Origin: JASHPR01 sp963729365
GTDB taxonomy: Bacteria > Actinomycetota > Actinomycetes > Streptosporangiales > Streptosporangiaceae
Length of the DNA stretch: 64,000 nt
NCBI GenBank assembly: GCA_963729365.1
Contig: CAVSNQ010000022.1
Coordinates: 806,001-870,000 of the forward strand
Direction: 5' to 3'
This document shows positions 24,762 through 33,029 of this stretch, one piece after another (the first letter of the stretch is position 1; the number at the start of each line of letters is the position of its first letter). The translations under genes were made by a program, and so were the position numbers. The notes beneath the pieces were generated by a model. The model saw only the letters and a program-made list of their open reading frames with translations, had not been told where the DNA came from and searched no databases.

Positions 24762-25759
24762 TACGCTCGGAACCGCCCGCCGATCCACCGAGCGACGCTC
24801 TCCGGCGCCAGGTCGACGGCGCCCTCCCAGTGCAGACGCTCCAGGAATGTGGAGTCCGAGCGGTAGAAGGGCTTCAGGTTCGAGCGGCAGGCCAGACGCA
24901 GGTTCAGCGGGTAGCCCTCGGTGCCGGGCGGCGCCCCGTAGATCGCGCAGTTAAAGCTCTCGAAGCCCATCTCCGCATACGCACCCAGGGCCAGCACCAG
25001 CCCGTCGGCCAGCTCGTCGATGAGATCGCCGGTTAGCTCCGCGGGCGAGGAGAGGCCCGGGGCGAATGCCCGCAGCTCGGCCGGGGCAATCGGGGCGAAG
25101 CTGACGATCCAGTGGAAGCGCCCGGTATCCCCCAGGTAGCGCTCCCCGCTGCGGCGCTCAGCGTCCAGGTAGGCGTCGAACCGCTCGGGCGGCACGTCCG
25201 CGAGCAGGCGCTGCACCGTTGTCGGGTGGGAATCAACGATCCCCTGCATATGGGGATGAAACAGCGAGCTCCCCGAGGGCAGCATGTGGTTGGCGTTGAT
25301 CGACGCCCACCGCGACTCCGGTTCGGCCGCCATCACCGCCTGGGCAAAGGCGACCTGCGTCGTCAGGTTGTCGGCGAGCAGCCGCTGGGTCATCTCGCCG
25401 AGCGGCAGGTAATGCAGCCCGGGCGAGTAGACGGACACCGCGCTGTGCGATGAGTATGCGTGCAGGTTCGCGAACAGGACCGCCTCGCCGCATACGATGC
25501 GCCCGTCAGGATGAATAGCCGGAACCAGCCGGGGAGTGAGCTGGTCGATCCGGCCCGGGCAAAATGGGCAGCCCGGCTGGCTTTCCCGGGCAAACGCCTC
25601 GAGGTCGAATTCGTTGGCGGGCATCAGGCCTCGCTCGGGCAGGATGCGTGAGCTGTGACCGGTCAGCGGATCAAAGCGCACTTCGATCGTCGTGCGGACG
25701 GGCCTGCCCGTGCCGGGCTCGATCATCTCGGCGGTCAAGAGCTCACGTCTCAGGATCAT
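24761..25759 (-). CDS. galactose-1-phosphate uridylyltransferase-like protein
   Basis: 332 residues of the HIT superfamily, GalT branch. CPFCPG near the N-terminus is a zinc-type motif, and FHPHMQ is the active-site H-P-H-x-Q in which the second histidine forms the nucleotidyl intermediate; ANLHAYSSHS and NCAIYGAPP are other family-like regions. It should transfer nucleotidyl groups between sugar-1-phosphates or related compounds, but the sugar is unknown. ATG 25759 follows AGGCGAAGAG; the in-frame ATG at 25813 lacks conserved sequence. It lies between two paralogous phosphodiesterase genes, and its stop overlaps the start of copy 1 (TAATG). Confidence 0.8.
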   Translation of the reverse strand: MILRRELLTAEMIEPGTGRPVRTTIEVRFDPLTGHSSRILPERGLMPANEFDLEAFARESQPGCPFCPGRIDQLTPRLVPAIHPDGRIVCGEAVLFANLHAYSSHSAVSVYSPGLHYLPLGEMTQRLLADNLTTQVAFAQAVMAAEPESRWASINANHMLPSGSSLFHPHMQGIVDSHPTTVQRLLADVPPERFDAYLDAERRSGERYLGDTGRFHWIVSFAPIAPAELRAFAPGLSSPAELTGDLIDELADGLVLALGAYAEMGFESFNCAIYGAPPGTEGYPLNLRLACRSNLKPFYRSDSTFLERLHWEGAVDLAPESVARWIGGRFRA

Positions 25760-25864
25760 CTCTTCGCCTCGCCGTCGGGGATCGCGCCTTCGCGGCCGAC
25801 CGTGCGCCGACAACGCTATGTCGGTTATATCGGGTCGATCGCCCCGCAGGCCGAGTCAGCCCGG

Positions 25865-27028
25865 CTATATGGCCGACAGGGTCAGCAGGGGCACCAGCTG
25901 GTCCGCGGGGGTCAGCGAGCCGTGCATGCCGATCAGCGCGGACTCCCGCGGCTCCGCTTTCGTGGCCACGACGGCGAACGGGCCAGGCGCGGCGACCACG
26001 TCGCCGATCCGGGGCACCAGCCGGGGATCCACCGGTCCGAACCAGCCGTCGGAGATCGCCTCGTCCCTGGGCGCCACCCACGCCCGGTGGCCAAGAACCT
26101 CGTGCCACGCCGCGAGCACGTCACCGACCGCGCCGGGCTCGGTGTACACGTGCCTGGCCCGCGGCTCGCCGCCGAGCAGGGCGACGCCCGAGCGCAGCCC
26201 GGGCACCGTGTCCACATCGATCCGGTCCTGCGGCGATATGTCCACCATGCCGTGATCGGCCGTCACGTGCAGCGCGGTCCCCGGCGGGAGCGCCCCGGCC
26301 AGCTGCTCGGCCAGCTTGTCGACGTGGCCGAGGTGGTACCGCCAGGCATCCGATGTGCACCCGAACTCGTGGCCGGTCGCGTCAAGCTCGCCGTGATACA
26401 CCACCACCAGCGCACGGTCCGAGCGCCGCAGGGCCACCGCGGCCTGCGCCACGAGCGCGCCCAGCGTGTTGGCGCTCATATACTCCGCACCGCGCATCGT
26501 GGCGGCAAAAAGCCCGGTCTGCTGGGTACCCGAATGGCCCACCCGGAACGCGCCGATCCCGGCCGCGGCGGCCCGCTCGAAGATGGTCGATCCCGGCTGC
26601 CAGGCCACCGGGTCCACCCGGGAATCCCACCGCAGCGCGTTAAGCAGCCTGCCCTCCCCCGGCACCGCCACCTGATAGCCCAGCACCCCGTGCTGCCCCG
26701 GCGGCCGCCCGGTCCCCAGCGACGCCAGGCTGGTCGCCGTCGTCGCCGGGAACCCCGCCGTCAGCGGCCGCCCGGCCACGCCCAGCTCAGACAAGAACGG
26801 CGCGGCCGCCGGATGCTCCCGCAGCAGCTCCCAGCCCAGGCCATCCACCACCAGCAGGCACACCCGGTCCGCATCCGGCAGCTGCAGCGGGTTCGGCTCC
26901 TTAGCCACCCCCAGCGACGCGAGCACCGACGTGGCCAGATCGGCCAGGCTGGACTCGCCGTAGCGCGGCAGCGTCGGCAGCGACGCCGGCAGATCGGTCA
27001 GCACGGCCGGCGGCCCTTCGGGTGTCAT
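25865..27028 (-). CDS. alkaline-phosphatase-fold phosphodiesterase / nucleotide pyrophosphatase, copy 2
   Basis: 387 residues, paralogue of the gene at 23595 with all metal and nucleophile motifs present (LLVVDGLGW, GFPATTATSLASLGTG, YHGELDATGH, VTADHGMVD), so both copies should be active. ATG 27028 is chosen by matching copy 1 and because GAGG lies seven bases upstream; an ATG at 27040 overlapping the DUF5998 stop (TGATG) is also possible. The intergenic sequence after both copies is similar as well, showing that the duplication covered more than the gene. In many actinomycetes only one copy follows DUF5998. Confidence 0.85.
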   Translation of the reverse strand: MTPEGPPAVLTDLPASLPTLPRYGESSLADLATSVLASLGVAKEPNPLQLPDADRVCLLVVDGLGWELLREHPAAAPFLSELGVAGRPLTAGFPATTATSLASLGTGRPPGQHGVLGYQVAVPGEGRLLNALRWDSRVDPVAWQPGSTIFERAAAAGIGAFRVGHSGTQQTGLFAATMRGAEYMSANTLGALVAQAAVALRRSDRALVVVYHGELDATGHEFGCTSDAWRYHLGHVDKLAEQLAGALPPGTALHVTADHGMVDISPQDRIDVDTVPGLRSGVALLGGEPRARHVYTEPGAVGDVLAAWHEVLGHRAWVAPRDEAISDGWFGPVDPRLVPRIGDVVAAPGPFAVVATKAEPRESALIGMHGSLTPADQLVPLLTLSAI

Positions 27029-27039
27029 CCAGGTCCTCA

Positions 27040-27636
27040 TCAGCCTCGGCTGGTGGCCTCGGAGAGCGCCTGGGCGAATTCCAGCACCTGCCGCACCGCA
27101 TCCTCCCCGTCCGCCGCCTCGCTGACGCGCATCGTCAGGTCATCGGCGGTCACTGTCCCTGTGTACCCATGATCCGCCTCGCAGCTCTCATCTCCGCAGT
27201 GCGCGGGCTCGAGCTCGATGTGCGAGAGCACGTTCCAGCCGATGGTCAGCACGACCTCGGTCGGCATCGTGCTGCCGGGCACGTAGGAGGCCGGATCCGG
27301 CACCACCCGGGTCACCGCGACCGACGAGATCTGGGCGAACCTGACCGCTTCGGTGCTGGTCTCCGCCTGCGGGCGGGAATCCTCGTCGCCGGCGTCGACG
27401 GGGCTCTCGTCGGTGTGCGAGTAGACGAGGCGGGTCGGCGTGAGCGCCAGGACCGTCATGTGACGCCGCACTTCCATGCCCGGGTCGAACAACGCGTCAT
27501 GGGTCACGACATAGGAGACGACCGGCTCGGCCCCGAGAGCGGATGACACGGCGTCAAAGACCAGGCCGGGGTAGTAGCCGCTGCGCTCGATCGCGGCGCG
27601 CATACCGTCGGCGGCCGCGATGCTGGTATCCCTCAT
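27040..27636 (-). CDS. DUF5998 family protein
   Basis: 198 residues with the conserved series AIERSGYYPGLVFDAV, HDALFDPGMEVRRHMT, TPTRLVYSHTDE and SSVAVTRVV. The family is restricted to actinomycetes and normally stands directly before the phosphodiesterase gene, as here. No catalytic motif or membrane segment is apparent. ATG 27636 is used because GGGGGG precedes it and the longer frame to 27774 is unconserved Arg-rich sequence. Its stop lies next to the start of phosphodiesterase copy 2, so the genes are probably one transcript. Function unknown; the family name is from memory. Confidence 0.75.
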   Translation of the reverse strand: MRDTSIAAADGMRAAIERSGYYPGLVFDAVSSALGAEPVVSYVVTHDALFDPGMEVRRHMTVLALTPTRLVYSHTDESPVDAGDEDSRPQAETSTEAVRFAQISSVAVTRVVPDPASYVPGSTMPTEVVLTIGWNVLSHIELEPAHCGDESCEADHGYTGTVTADDLTMRVSEAADGEDAVRQVLEFAQALSEATSRG

Positions 27637-27801
27637 CCCCCCATCCTGCCCTGTCCGGTACCCGTCGCTCACATCGTGGGGCACAGATCCTCGGCTGGCC
27701 CGGGCGCTGCGGCGGCGGTCAGGCCGGGGGCGCGCACGCTTTCGGGGTCCGGAAACTCCACCGCATGCCACCAATGACCCATGAATGACATAGTAGGCCC
27801 A

Positions 27802-28524
27802 TTACCGGAAGAATGGCGCGCTCCCGGCGGGCGAGCCGGGCAGGTAACGCAGCAGCACCACGTCGCCGATCAGGCGGGCCTCGGCCAGGTGCATCCGATG
27901 CAGCGGGGTGCTCGCGCTGGTCCCCCCGATCCGCGGAGCGGCCGGATCGCCGACGAAAACCGGGGCGACCACCAGGTCAAGCTCGTCGGCGAGCCCCTCG
28001 GCCAGGAACTGCGCGAGCACGCTGCCGCCGCCCTCCACCAGCAGCCGCCGCACCCCGCGGGCGGCCAGGTCGGCCAGGACGGCGGTCAGGCCGACCCGGA
28101 CCGGTCCGCTGAGCGGGTCACCGATACCGATGACCTCGGTGCCCGCCGCGCCGCCGAGCCGGCCGCGGACCTGGTCCCGCTCCGCGGCCGGAACATAGAC
28201 CAGCCGGGCGCCATCGCCGGCGGTGAAGAACCGGCCCGCCGGGTCGAGGTCGCCGCGGCCGGTGACGGTGACCCGGGCCGGGCTCGCGGGCAGTCCGCGG
28301 GCGACCCGGCCGCTCCGGCGGGCCGGCGAGCGCACCACTAGCGCCGGATTGTCGCGGCGGATGGTGCCCGCCCCGACCAGGATGGCGTCACAGCCCGCCC
28401 GCACCTCGTCCACCCGGTCGAGGTCCGCCTCATTGGACAGGATCAGCCTCGTGTCCGTGGCATCGTCGATATAGCCGTCGACCGACATCGCGACCGACAG
28501 CAGCACATACGGGCGTTCTGCCAC
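27802..28524 (-). CDS. pyrimidine reductase (RibD C-terminal domain family)
   Basis: 240 residues with a dihydrofolate-reductase-like fold of the RibD C-terminal type: LSVAMSVDGYIDDA, DAILVGAGTIRRDNP, RRLLVEGGGSVLAQFL and DELDLVVAPVFVG. Such stand-alone reductases use NAD(P)H on pyrimidine or flavin-like substrates; the deaminase domain of RibD is absent. The GTG at 28524 follows GCCGGAGGCCCGC. It is divergent from cobS across 56 bp. A role in riboflavin synthesis is possible but no rib genes are nearby. Confidence 0.8.
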   Translation of the reverse strand: MAERPYVLLSVAMSVDGYIDDATDTRLILSNEADLDRVDEVRAGCDAILVGAGTIRRDNPALVVRSPARRSGRVARGLPASPARVTVTGRGDLDPAGRFFTAGDGARLVYVPAAERDQVRGRLGGAAGTEVIGIGDPLSGPVRVGLTAVLADLAARGVRRLLVEGGGSVLAQFLAEGLADELDLVVAPVFVGDPAAPRIGGTSASTPLHRMHLAEARLIGDVVLLRYLPGSPAGSAPFFR

Positions 28525-28566
28525 GCGGGCCTCCGGCTGCCGCTCCCGACCTGACCGTACCCGCCG

Positions 28567-28572
28567 TACGCT
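28567..28572 (+). promoter_or_regulatory. -10 element before cobS
   Basis: TACGCT eight bases before the ATG at 28581, consistent with a leaderless or very short leader. Confidence 0.45.
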
Positions 28573-28580
28573 CGGGTGCC

Positions 28581-29351
28581 ATGCTCTGGCGCAGACCGCG
28601 GATGGGCGGACTTCGGCTGGCGGTGACGCTGCTCACCGCGATCCCGGTGAGCCGGGGCAGCGCGTCCGCGCCGTCACGGCGGACGGCCGGCGCCGCGATG
28701 GCCTGGGCGCCGGTCATCGGGCTGCTACTGGGAGCGGTCGCCGCCGCCGTGCTTGAGCTGGCCGACCGGTATGGCCACACCGGCCCGCTGCTGGCCGCCG
28801 TCCTCGCCGTTGCCGTGCTGGCCGCCGCCAGCCGGGCGCTGCACCTGGACGGGCTCGCCGACCTGGCCGACGGCCTGGGCAGCCGCCAGCCGGCCGACCA
28901 GGCGCTGGCGATCATGAAGCGGTCCGACATCGGGCCGTTCGGCGTGGTCACCCTGGTGCTCACGCTGGGAGTCCAGGTGACCGCGCTGGCCCAGGCCCAG
29001 CAGCTCGGCCGCGGGGCGGTCGCCGCGATAGCCGCCACCGTGGCCGGGAGGCTGTCGCTGACCTGGGCCTGCCGCCGCGGCGTTCCGGCCGCCCGCGGCA
29101 GTGGCCTCGGCGCCCTGGTGGCCGGGACCGTGCACCCGGCGATCCCAGTCGCGCTCACCGCGGCGGCACTGGCCGGGGCCTATGCGTTCGGACCCGTCAT
29201 CGCGGTGGCCGTCGCCGTCGGGCTGCTGGTCTCGGCGGCACTGACCGTGCTGGTGGTGCGCCGTCTCGGCGGGATCACCGGCGACGTGCTCGGCGCGCTG
29301 GTCGAGATCACGACCGCGGCCTGCCTGGTGGTGACCGCGGTCCGCGTCTAG
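28581..29351 (+). CDS. cobS: adenosylcobinamide-GDP ribazoletransferase (cobalamin synthase)
   Basis: 256 residues with about seven membrane helices. HLDGLADLADGLGS carries the acidic residues that bind magnesium in CobS/CobV enzymes, and IMKRSDIGPFG is the second signature. It joins adenosylcobinamide-GDP and alpha-ribazole to complete the lower loop of vitamin B12 at the membrane. It is the only cobalamin gene in the window and no B12 riboswitch is visible upstream. It overlaps the 3' end of the convergent HIT gene by four bases. Confidence 0.9.
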   Translation: MLWRRPRMGGLRLAVTLLTAIPVSRGSASAPSRRTAGAAMAWAPVIGLLLGAVAAAVLELADRYGHTGPLLAAVLAVAVLAAASRALHLDGLADLADGLGSRQPADQALAIMKRSDIGPFGVVTLVLTLGVQVTALAQAQQLGRGAVAAIAATVAGRLSLTWACRRGVPAARGSGLGALVAGTVHPAIPVALTAAALAGAYAFGPVIAVAVAVGLLVSAALTVLVVRRLGGITGDVLGALVEITTAACLVVTAVRV

Positions 29352-29764
29352 CCGGACAGCACCTCGCGGAGGCGCCCGGCGTAGGAGGCCGCCTCGGCGT
29401 CGTCGGCGTACTTGCCGCGCGGCCAGAAGAAACCGCGCAACCCGTCGCCCTTGGTCCGGGGCACGACGTGCACGTGCAGGTGCGGGACGCTCTGGCTGAC
29501 CACGTTGTTCTCGGCGACGAAGCTGCCCTGGGCGCCCAGGGCGGCCGGCATGGCCGCGCTCACCCGCTGCACCCGCGTGAACAGCGGGCCGACCAGGTCC
29601 GCGGGCAGGTCGGCCAGGGTCACGTAGTGCGCCCGCGGCGCGACGAGCACGTGGCCCTTGAACACCGGGCGGGCGTCGAGGAACGCCACGCAGACGTCAT
29701 CGGAGAGCACCACGTGGGCGGGCCGGGTCCCGGCCGCGATGTCGCAGAACACGCAGTCAGTCAC
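29348..29764 (-). CDS. HIT family nucleotide hydrolase/transferase
   Basis: 138 residues. CVFCDIAAG provides the zinc cysteines and HLHVHVVPR is the histidine triad whose middle His forms the nucleotidyl intermediate. FVAENNVVSQSVPHLH is the usual approach. Such Hint-like proteins hydrolyse nucleoside phosphoramidates or dinucleotides in the cytoplasm. GTG 29764 follows TACGGT by six bases, so the message is probably leaderless; longer in-frame starts add only unconserved residues. Confidence 0.85.
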   Translation of the reverse strand: MTDCVFCDIAAGTRPAHVVLSDDVCVAFLDARPVFKGHVLVAPRAHYVTLADLPADLVGPLFTRVQRVSAAMPAALGAQGSFVAENNVVSQSVPHLHVHVVPRTKGDGLRGFFWPRGKYADDAEAASYAGRLREVLSG

Positions 29765-29894
29765 GGCGGAACCGTAGCGCGTCCCGCTGCGGCGCGCTGC
29801 CGGGCCACTGGTCCTCCCCCTGTGCCATTGTCCCCCCGGGTCGCCCAACCTAGGATGACGAGGGTTGCCATCGCCGCGAACCAGGGGAGGATCC

Positions 29895-31010
29895 ATGAAG
29901 ACCAGGGCCGCAGTTCTGCGCGGAGCAGGCCAGGACTTCGAGGTCACCGAGCTCGACCTAGATCCGCCCAAGACCGGCGAGGTCCTGATCCGCTACGTCG
30001 CCGCCGGGCTCTGCCACTCCGATGAGCACCTCAGGCACGGTGACATCGTGCCGCGGTTCCCGATGGTCGGCGGCCACGAGGGCGCCGGGGTCATCGAGGA
30101 GGTCGGCGAAGGCGTCACCCGGCTGGTCCCCGGTGACCACGTGATCTGCTCGTTCCTGCCGGTCTGCGGGCATTGCCGGTGGTGCTCGACCGGCAAGTCC
30201 AACCTCTGCGACATGGGCGCCACGATCCTGGACGGCTGCCTGCCCGACGGCACCTACCGCTTCCACAGCGGGGGTGAGGACTACGGCGGGATGTGCATGC
30301 TCGGCACGTTCTCCGAGCGCGCCGTCATCTCCGAGAACTCGGCCATCAAGGTCGACCCGGACCTGCCGCTCGACAAGGTCGTGCTGATCGGGTGCGGGGT
30401 GCCGACCGGCTTCGGATCGGCCGTGCACGCCGCGGCCACCGAGCCCGGCGACACGATCGCGATCTACGGCATCGGCGGGATCGGCATCAACGCGGTGCAG
30501 GGCGCGGCGCTGGCCGGGGCGCGCAACGTGATCGCGATCGACCCGCTGGCCAACAAGCGGGAAATGGCCGAGAAGCTCGGCGCCACCCACAGCGCCGAGA
30601 ACGCGGAGCAGGCTCAGCAGCTGATCACGGAGCTGACCCGCGGCGTCGGCGCGGACAAGGCGATCGTGACCGTCGGGGTGGTCGACTCCGAGGTGGTCAC
30701 GAACGCGTTCAACGCGATCCGCAAGGGCGGCACGGTCGTGGTGACCGGCCTGGCCGACCCGACCAAGAACACGATCGAGCTGCCCGGGGCCATCCTCACC
30801 CTGTTCGAGAAGCGGATCCAGGGCAGCCTGTTCGGGTCCGGCGACCCGTTCCACGACATCCCGCGCATGGTCGAGCTGTACCAGTCGGGCGACCTCAAGC
30901 TCGACGAGCTGATCACCACCACCTACACGCTCGACCAGGTCAACCAGGGCTACCAGGACTTGCTGGACGGCAAGAACATCCGCGGGGTGATCAAGTACGC
31001 CGACGCCTGA
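29895..31010 (+). CDS. NDMA-dependent (mycofactocin-type) alcohol dehydrogenase
   Basis: A 371-residue zinc-dependent medium-chain dehydrogenase. GLCHSDEH and GGHEGAG hold catalytic zinc ligands, CGHCRWCSTGKSNLC the structural zinc, and YGIGGIGINAVQGA the nucleotide-binding loop. Sequence such as GATILDGCLPDGTYRF fits the nicotinoprotein alcohol dehydrogenases that hold NAD(H) tightly and are assayed with NDMA; in many actinomycetes mycofactocin is the natural electron carrier. ATG 29895 follows GGGGAGGATCC. The MoxR-VWA gene starts 22 bp after the stop, suggesting a maturation or regulatory partner. Confidence 0.85.
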   Translation: MKTRAAVLRGAGQDFEVTELDLDPPKTGEVLIRYVAAGLCHSDEHLRHGDIVPRFPMVGGHEGAGVIEEVGEGVTRLVPGDHVICSFLPVCGHCRWCSTGKSNLCDMGATILDGCLPDGTYRFHSGGEDYGGMCMLGTFSERAVISENSAIKVDPDLPLDKVVLIGCGVPTGFGSAVHAAATEPGDTIAIYGIGGIGINAVQGAALAGARNVIAIDPLANKREMAEKLGATHSAENAEQAQQLITELTRGVGADKAIVTVGVVDSEVVTNAFNAIRKGGTVVVTGLADPTKNTIELPGAILTLFEKRIQGSLFGSGDPFHDIPRMVELYQSGDLKLDELITTTYTLDQVNQGYQDLLDGKNIRGVIKYADA

Positions 31011-31032
31011 GACGGCCGGCAGCGGGATCGTC

Positions 31033-32892
31033 GTGACACAAGCGGCCGACGGCGGGCCACCGCCCGTCGTCGGCCTGCGCCGGGAGCGCGAGGTGCTCAC
31101 GGTCGCGCTCGAGGCCGGCCTGCACGTCGTGATCGAGGGCCCGCCCGGCACGGGCAAGTCCACGCTGCTGCGGGCCATCGCCAGGGACTCCCGCCGGGAC
31201 ATGATCTTCGTCGAGGGCAACGCCGAGCTCACCCCGGCCCGGCTGATCGGGCAGCACGACCCGTCGCAGGTGCTCACGGCCGGGTACACGGCGGCCACCT
31301 TCGCCGACGGGCCGCTGCTCGAGGCCATGCGGCAGGGGGCGCTGCTGTACCTCGAGGAGTTCAACCGGGTACCCGAGGAGACGCTCAACGTCCTGATCAC
31401 CCTGCTGACCGAGGGTGAGATCGCGGTCCCGCGGCTGGGCACCGTGCGCGCCGACCCCCGGTTCCGGCTGATCGCCGCGATGAACCCGTTCGACGCGATC
31501 GGCACGGCCCGGGTCAGTCATGCCATCGCGGACCGGATCTGCCGGATCGTGCTCGGCTACCAGGACGCCGCCGCGGAGCGGGCCATCACCACCGCGGTCA
31601 CCGGCCTCGGCGGCCGGCCGGTGGAGCTGGCGGTGGCCCTGACCCGGGCCACGCGCGAGCACCGCGACGTGCGGATGGGCTCCTCGGTCCGCGGGTCGAT
31701 CGACCTGGTGCTGCTGCTGACCGGGCTGCAGCGGCTGCGCGGCGAGACCGGGCTGGTCCGCGACACGGGCCGGGACGCCACGCACGCCGCCCTGTCCGGC
31801 CGGATCAGGATCGCGGACGGGTGCGACCGCACCCCGGAGTCCGTGCTCGACGAGATCCTGGACCAGGTGTGGCCGGCCGCGGACGACCCGCCGGAGGCGG
31901 ATACTCCGCCGCCGGGAAAAGCTGACGGCCAGCTGGCCGGCGCCGACCAGCTGGCCATCCCCGGCCAGTCCCGCTCGAGCCTGCGCCGTGACCGCACCCG
32001 CAGCGGTGAACGGCGCAGCATCGGCCGGGCCGAGCTAGCGCTGCGGCACCCGTCCTTCCCGGACGTCTCGCCCGAGGTCGGCGAGCTCGACGAGGACGCG
32101 CTCGCCGGGCTGCTGGCCGCCGATCCCGACGGCGCCGCGGCACTGCTCGCCGACCTCGCCATCGCCACCGACCGCGAGCTGCGCGCGGCGGCGCGGCGGG
32201 TGGCGGCCCGGGTGTTCATCCGCCTCGGCCGGGCCCAGGCCGCGCCGCGGGCTCGCGGTGCTCGCCGCCTGGAGCCCAATCACCGCGGCGAGGGCGACCT
32301 GGACCTGGAACGCACCCTGGACCTGTGGCCCGGACGCGGCCCGCTGGCCAGCGAGGACTTGGTGACCAGGACCTGGGCCGCGCGCAGCCGGGCGGTCTGC
32401 CTGGTGGTGGACGCCAGCGGCTCCATGGCCGGGCCGGGCGTGGCCATGGCCGCGGTGGCCACCGCCGCCGTCGTGCTCGCCGCCGGCGACCGGCTGGCGC
32501 CTTCCGTGATCGCGTTCAGCGGGGACGTCCGGGTGCTGCAGCAGCAGGGCACCCGGCGGCCGCCGCAGGACCTGGTCGGTGACCTGATCGGCCTGCGCGG
32601 GCACGGGGTGACCGACCTGGCCCAGGCGCTCCGCGCGGCCGCGGCGCAGCTGGCCATAGCCGGCGGCGGCGAGCGGGTCGCGGTGCTGCTGTCCGACTGC
32701 CTGCGCACGGCCGGCGAGGACCCCGAAGCCGCGCTGCACGGAATCGACCGGCTGCACGTGCTGTGCCCCGAGTCAGCGGCGGGCCCGGAGTCAGGGCTGG
32801 CCGCGGCGCTGGCCCGGGCCGGCGGCGGGATCAGCCAGCCGGTCGGCAGGCTGGCCGACGTGGCGCCCGCGCTGCAGCGCCTGCTGTCCTAA
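31033..32892 (+). CDS. MoxR-type AAA+ ATPase fused to a VWA domain
   Basis: A 619-residue protein resembling a fused magnesium-chelatase I/D pair. Residues 15-300 are an AAA+ module (EGPPGTGKST, LLYLEEFNRVPEETLN, AAMNPFDAIG). A charged linker follows, and a VWA domain from about 450 has the metal site DASGSMAG (Asp460). MoxR-VWA machines insert metals or remodel enzymes; here the fusion directly follows the alcohol dehydrogenase gene by 22 bp, making that enzyme the obvious client. A hairpin at 32898 may end the transcript. GTG start. Confidence 0.8.
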   Translation: MTQAADGGPPPVVGLRREREVLTVALEAGLHVVIEGPPGTGKSTLLRAIARDSRRDMIFVEGNAELTPARLIGQHDPSQVLTAGYTAATFADGPLLEAMRQGALLYLEEFNRVPEETLNVLITLLTEGEIAVPRLGTVRADPRFRLIAAMNPFDAIGTARVSHAIADRICRIVLGYQDAAAERAITTAVTGLGGRPVELAVALTRATREHRDVRMGSSVRGSIDLVLLLTGLQRLRGETGLVRDTGRDATHAALSGRIRIADGCDRTPESVLDEILDQVWPAADDPPEADTPPPGKADGQLAGADQLAIPGQSRSSLRRDRTRSGERRSIGRAELALRHPSFPDVSPEVGELDEDALAGLLAADPDGAAALLADLAIATDRELRAAARRVAARVFIRLGRAQAAPRARGARRLEPNHRGEGDLDLERTLDLWPGRGPLASEDLVTRTWAARSRAVCLVVDASGSMAGPGVAMAAVATAAVVLAAGDRLAPSVIAFSGDVRVLQQQGTRRPPQDLVGDLIGLRGHGVTDLAQALRAAAAQLAIAGGGERVAVLLSDCLRTAGEDPEAALHGIDRLHVLCPESAAGPESGLAAALARAGGGISQPVGRLADVAPALQRLLS

Positions 32893-32897
32893 ACACC

Positions 32898-32918
32898 TGC
32901 GGGGGGCTCCGCCCCGCA
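32898..32918 (+). terminator. hairpin after the MoxR-VWA gene
   Basis: TGCGGGG and CCCCGCA pair around a seven-base loop, six bases after the stop codon. No U-tract follows, so termination is only probable. Confidence 0.5.
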
Positions 32919-33017
32919 TTCCCCCCGTCCCACCCACCCCCGTGGCCCCCAGCAGGTCAGCCTTCCGGGGGACGGCGGTCAGCTCGCGGGAGGACGACCC
33001 ACCGGTGACACCGCGCG

Positions 33018-33023
33018 TACGCT
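33018..33023 (+). promoter_or_regulatory. -10 element before the histidine kinase gene
   Basis: TACGCT, six bases before GTG 33030; leaderless start predicted. Confidence 0.5.
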
Positions 33024-33029
33024 GGGGGC

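Noticed and set aside
25655..27172. A 505-codon plus-strand frame
   Set aside because: Antisense to the GalT-like gene, phosphodiesterase copy 2 and DUF5998, which have clear family motifs.
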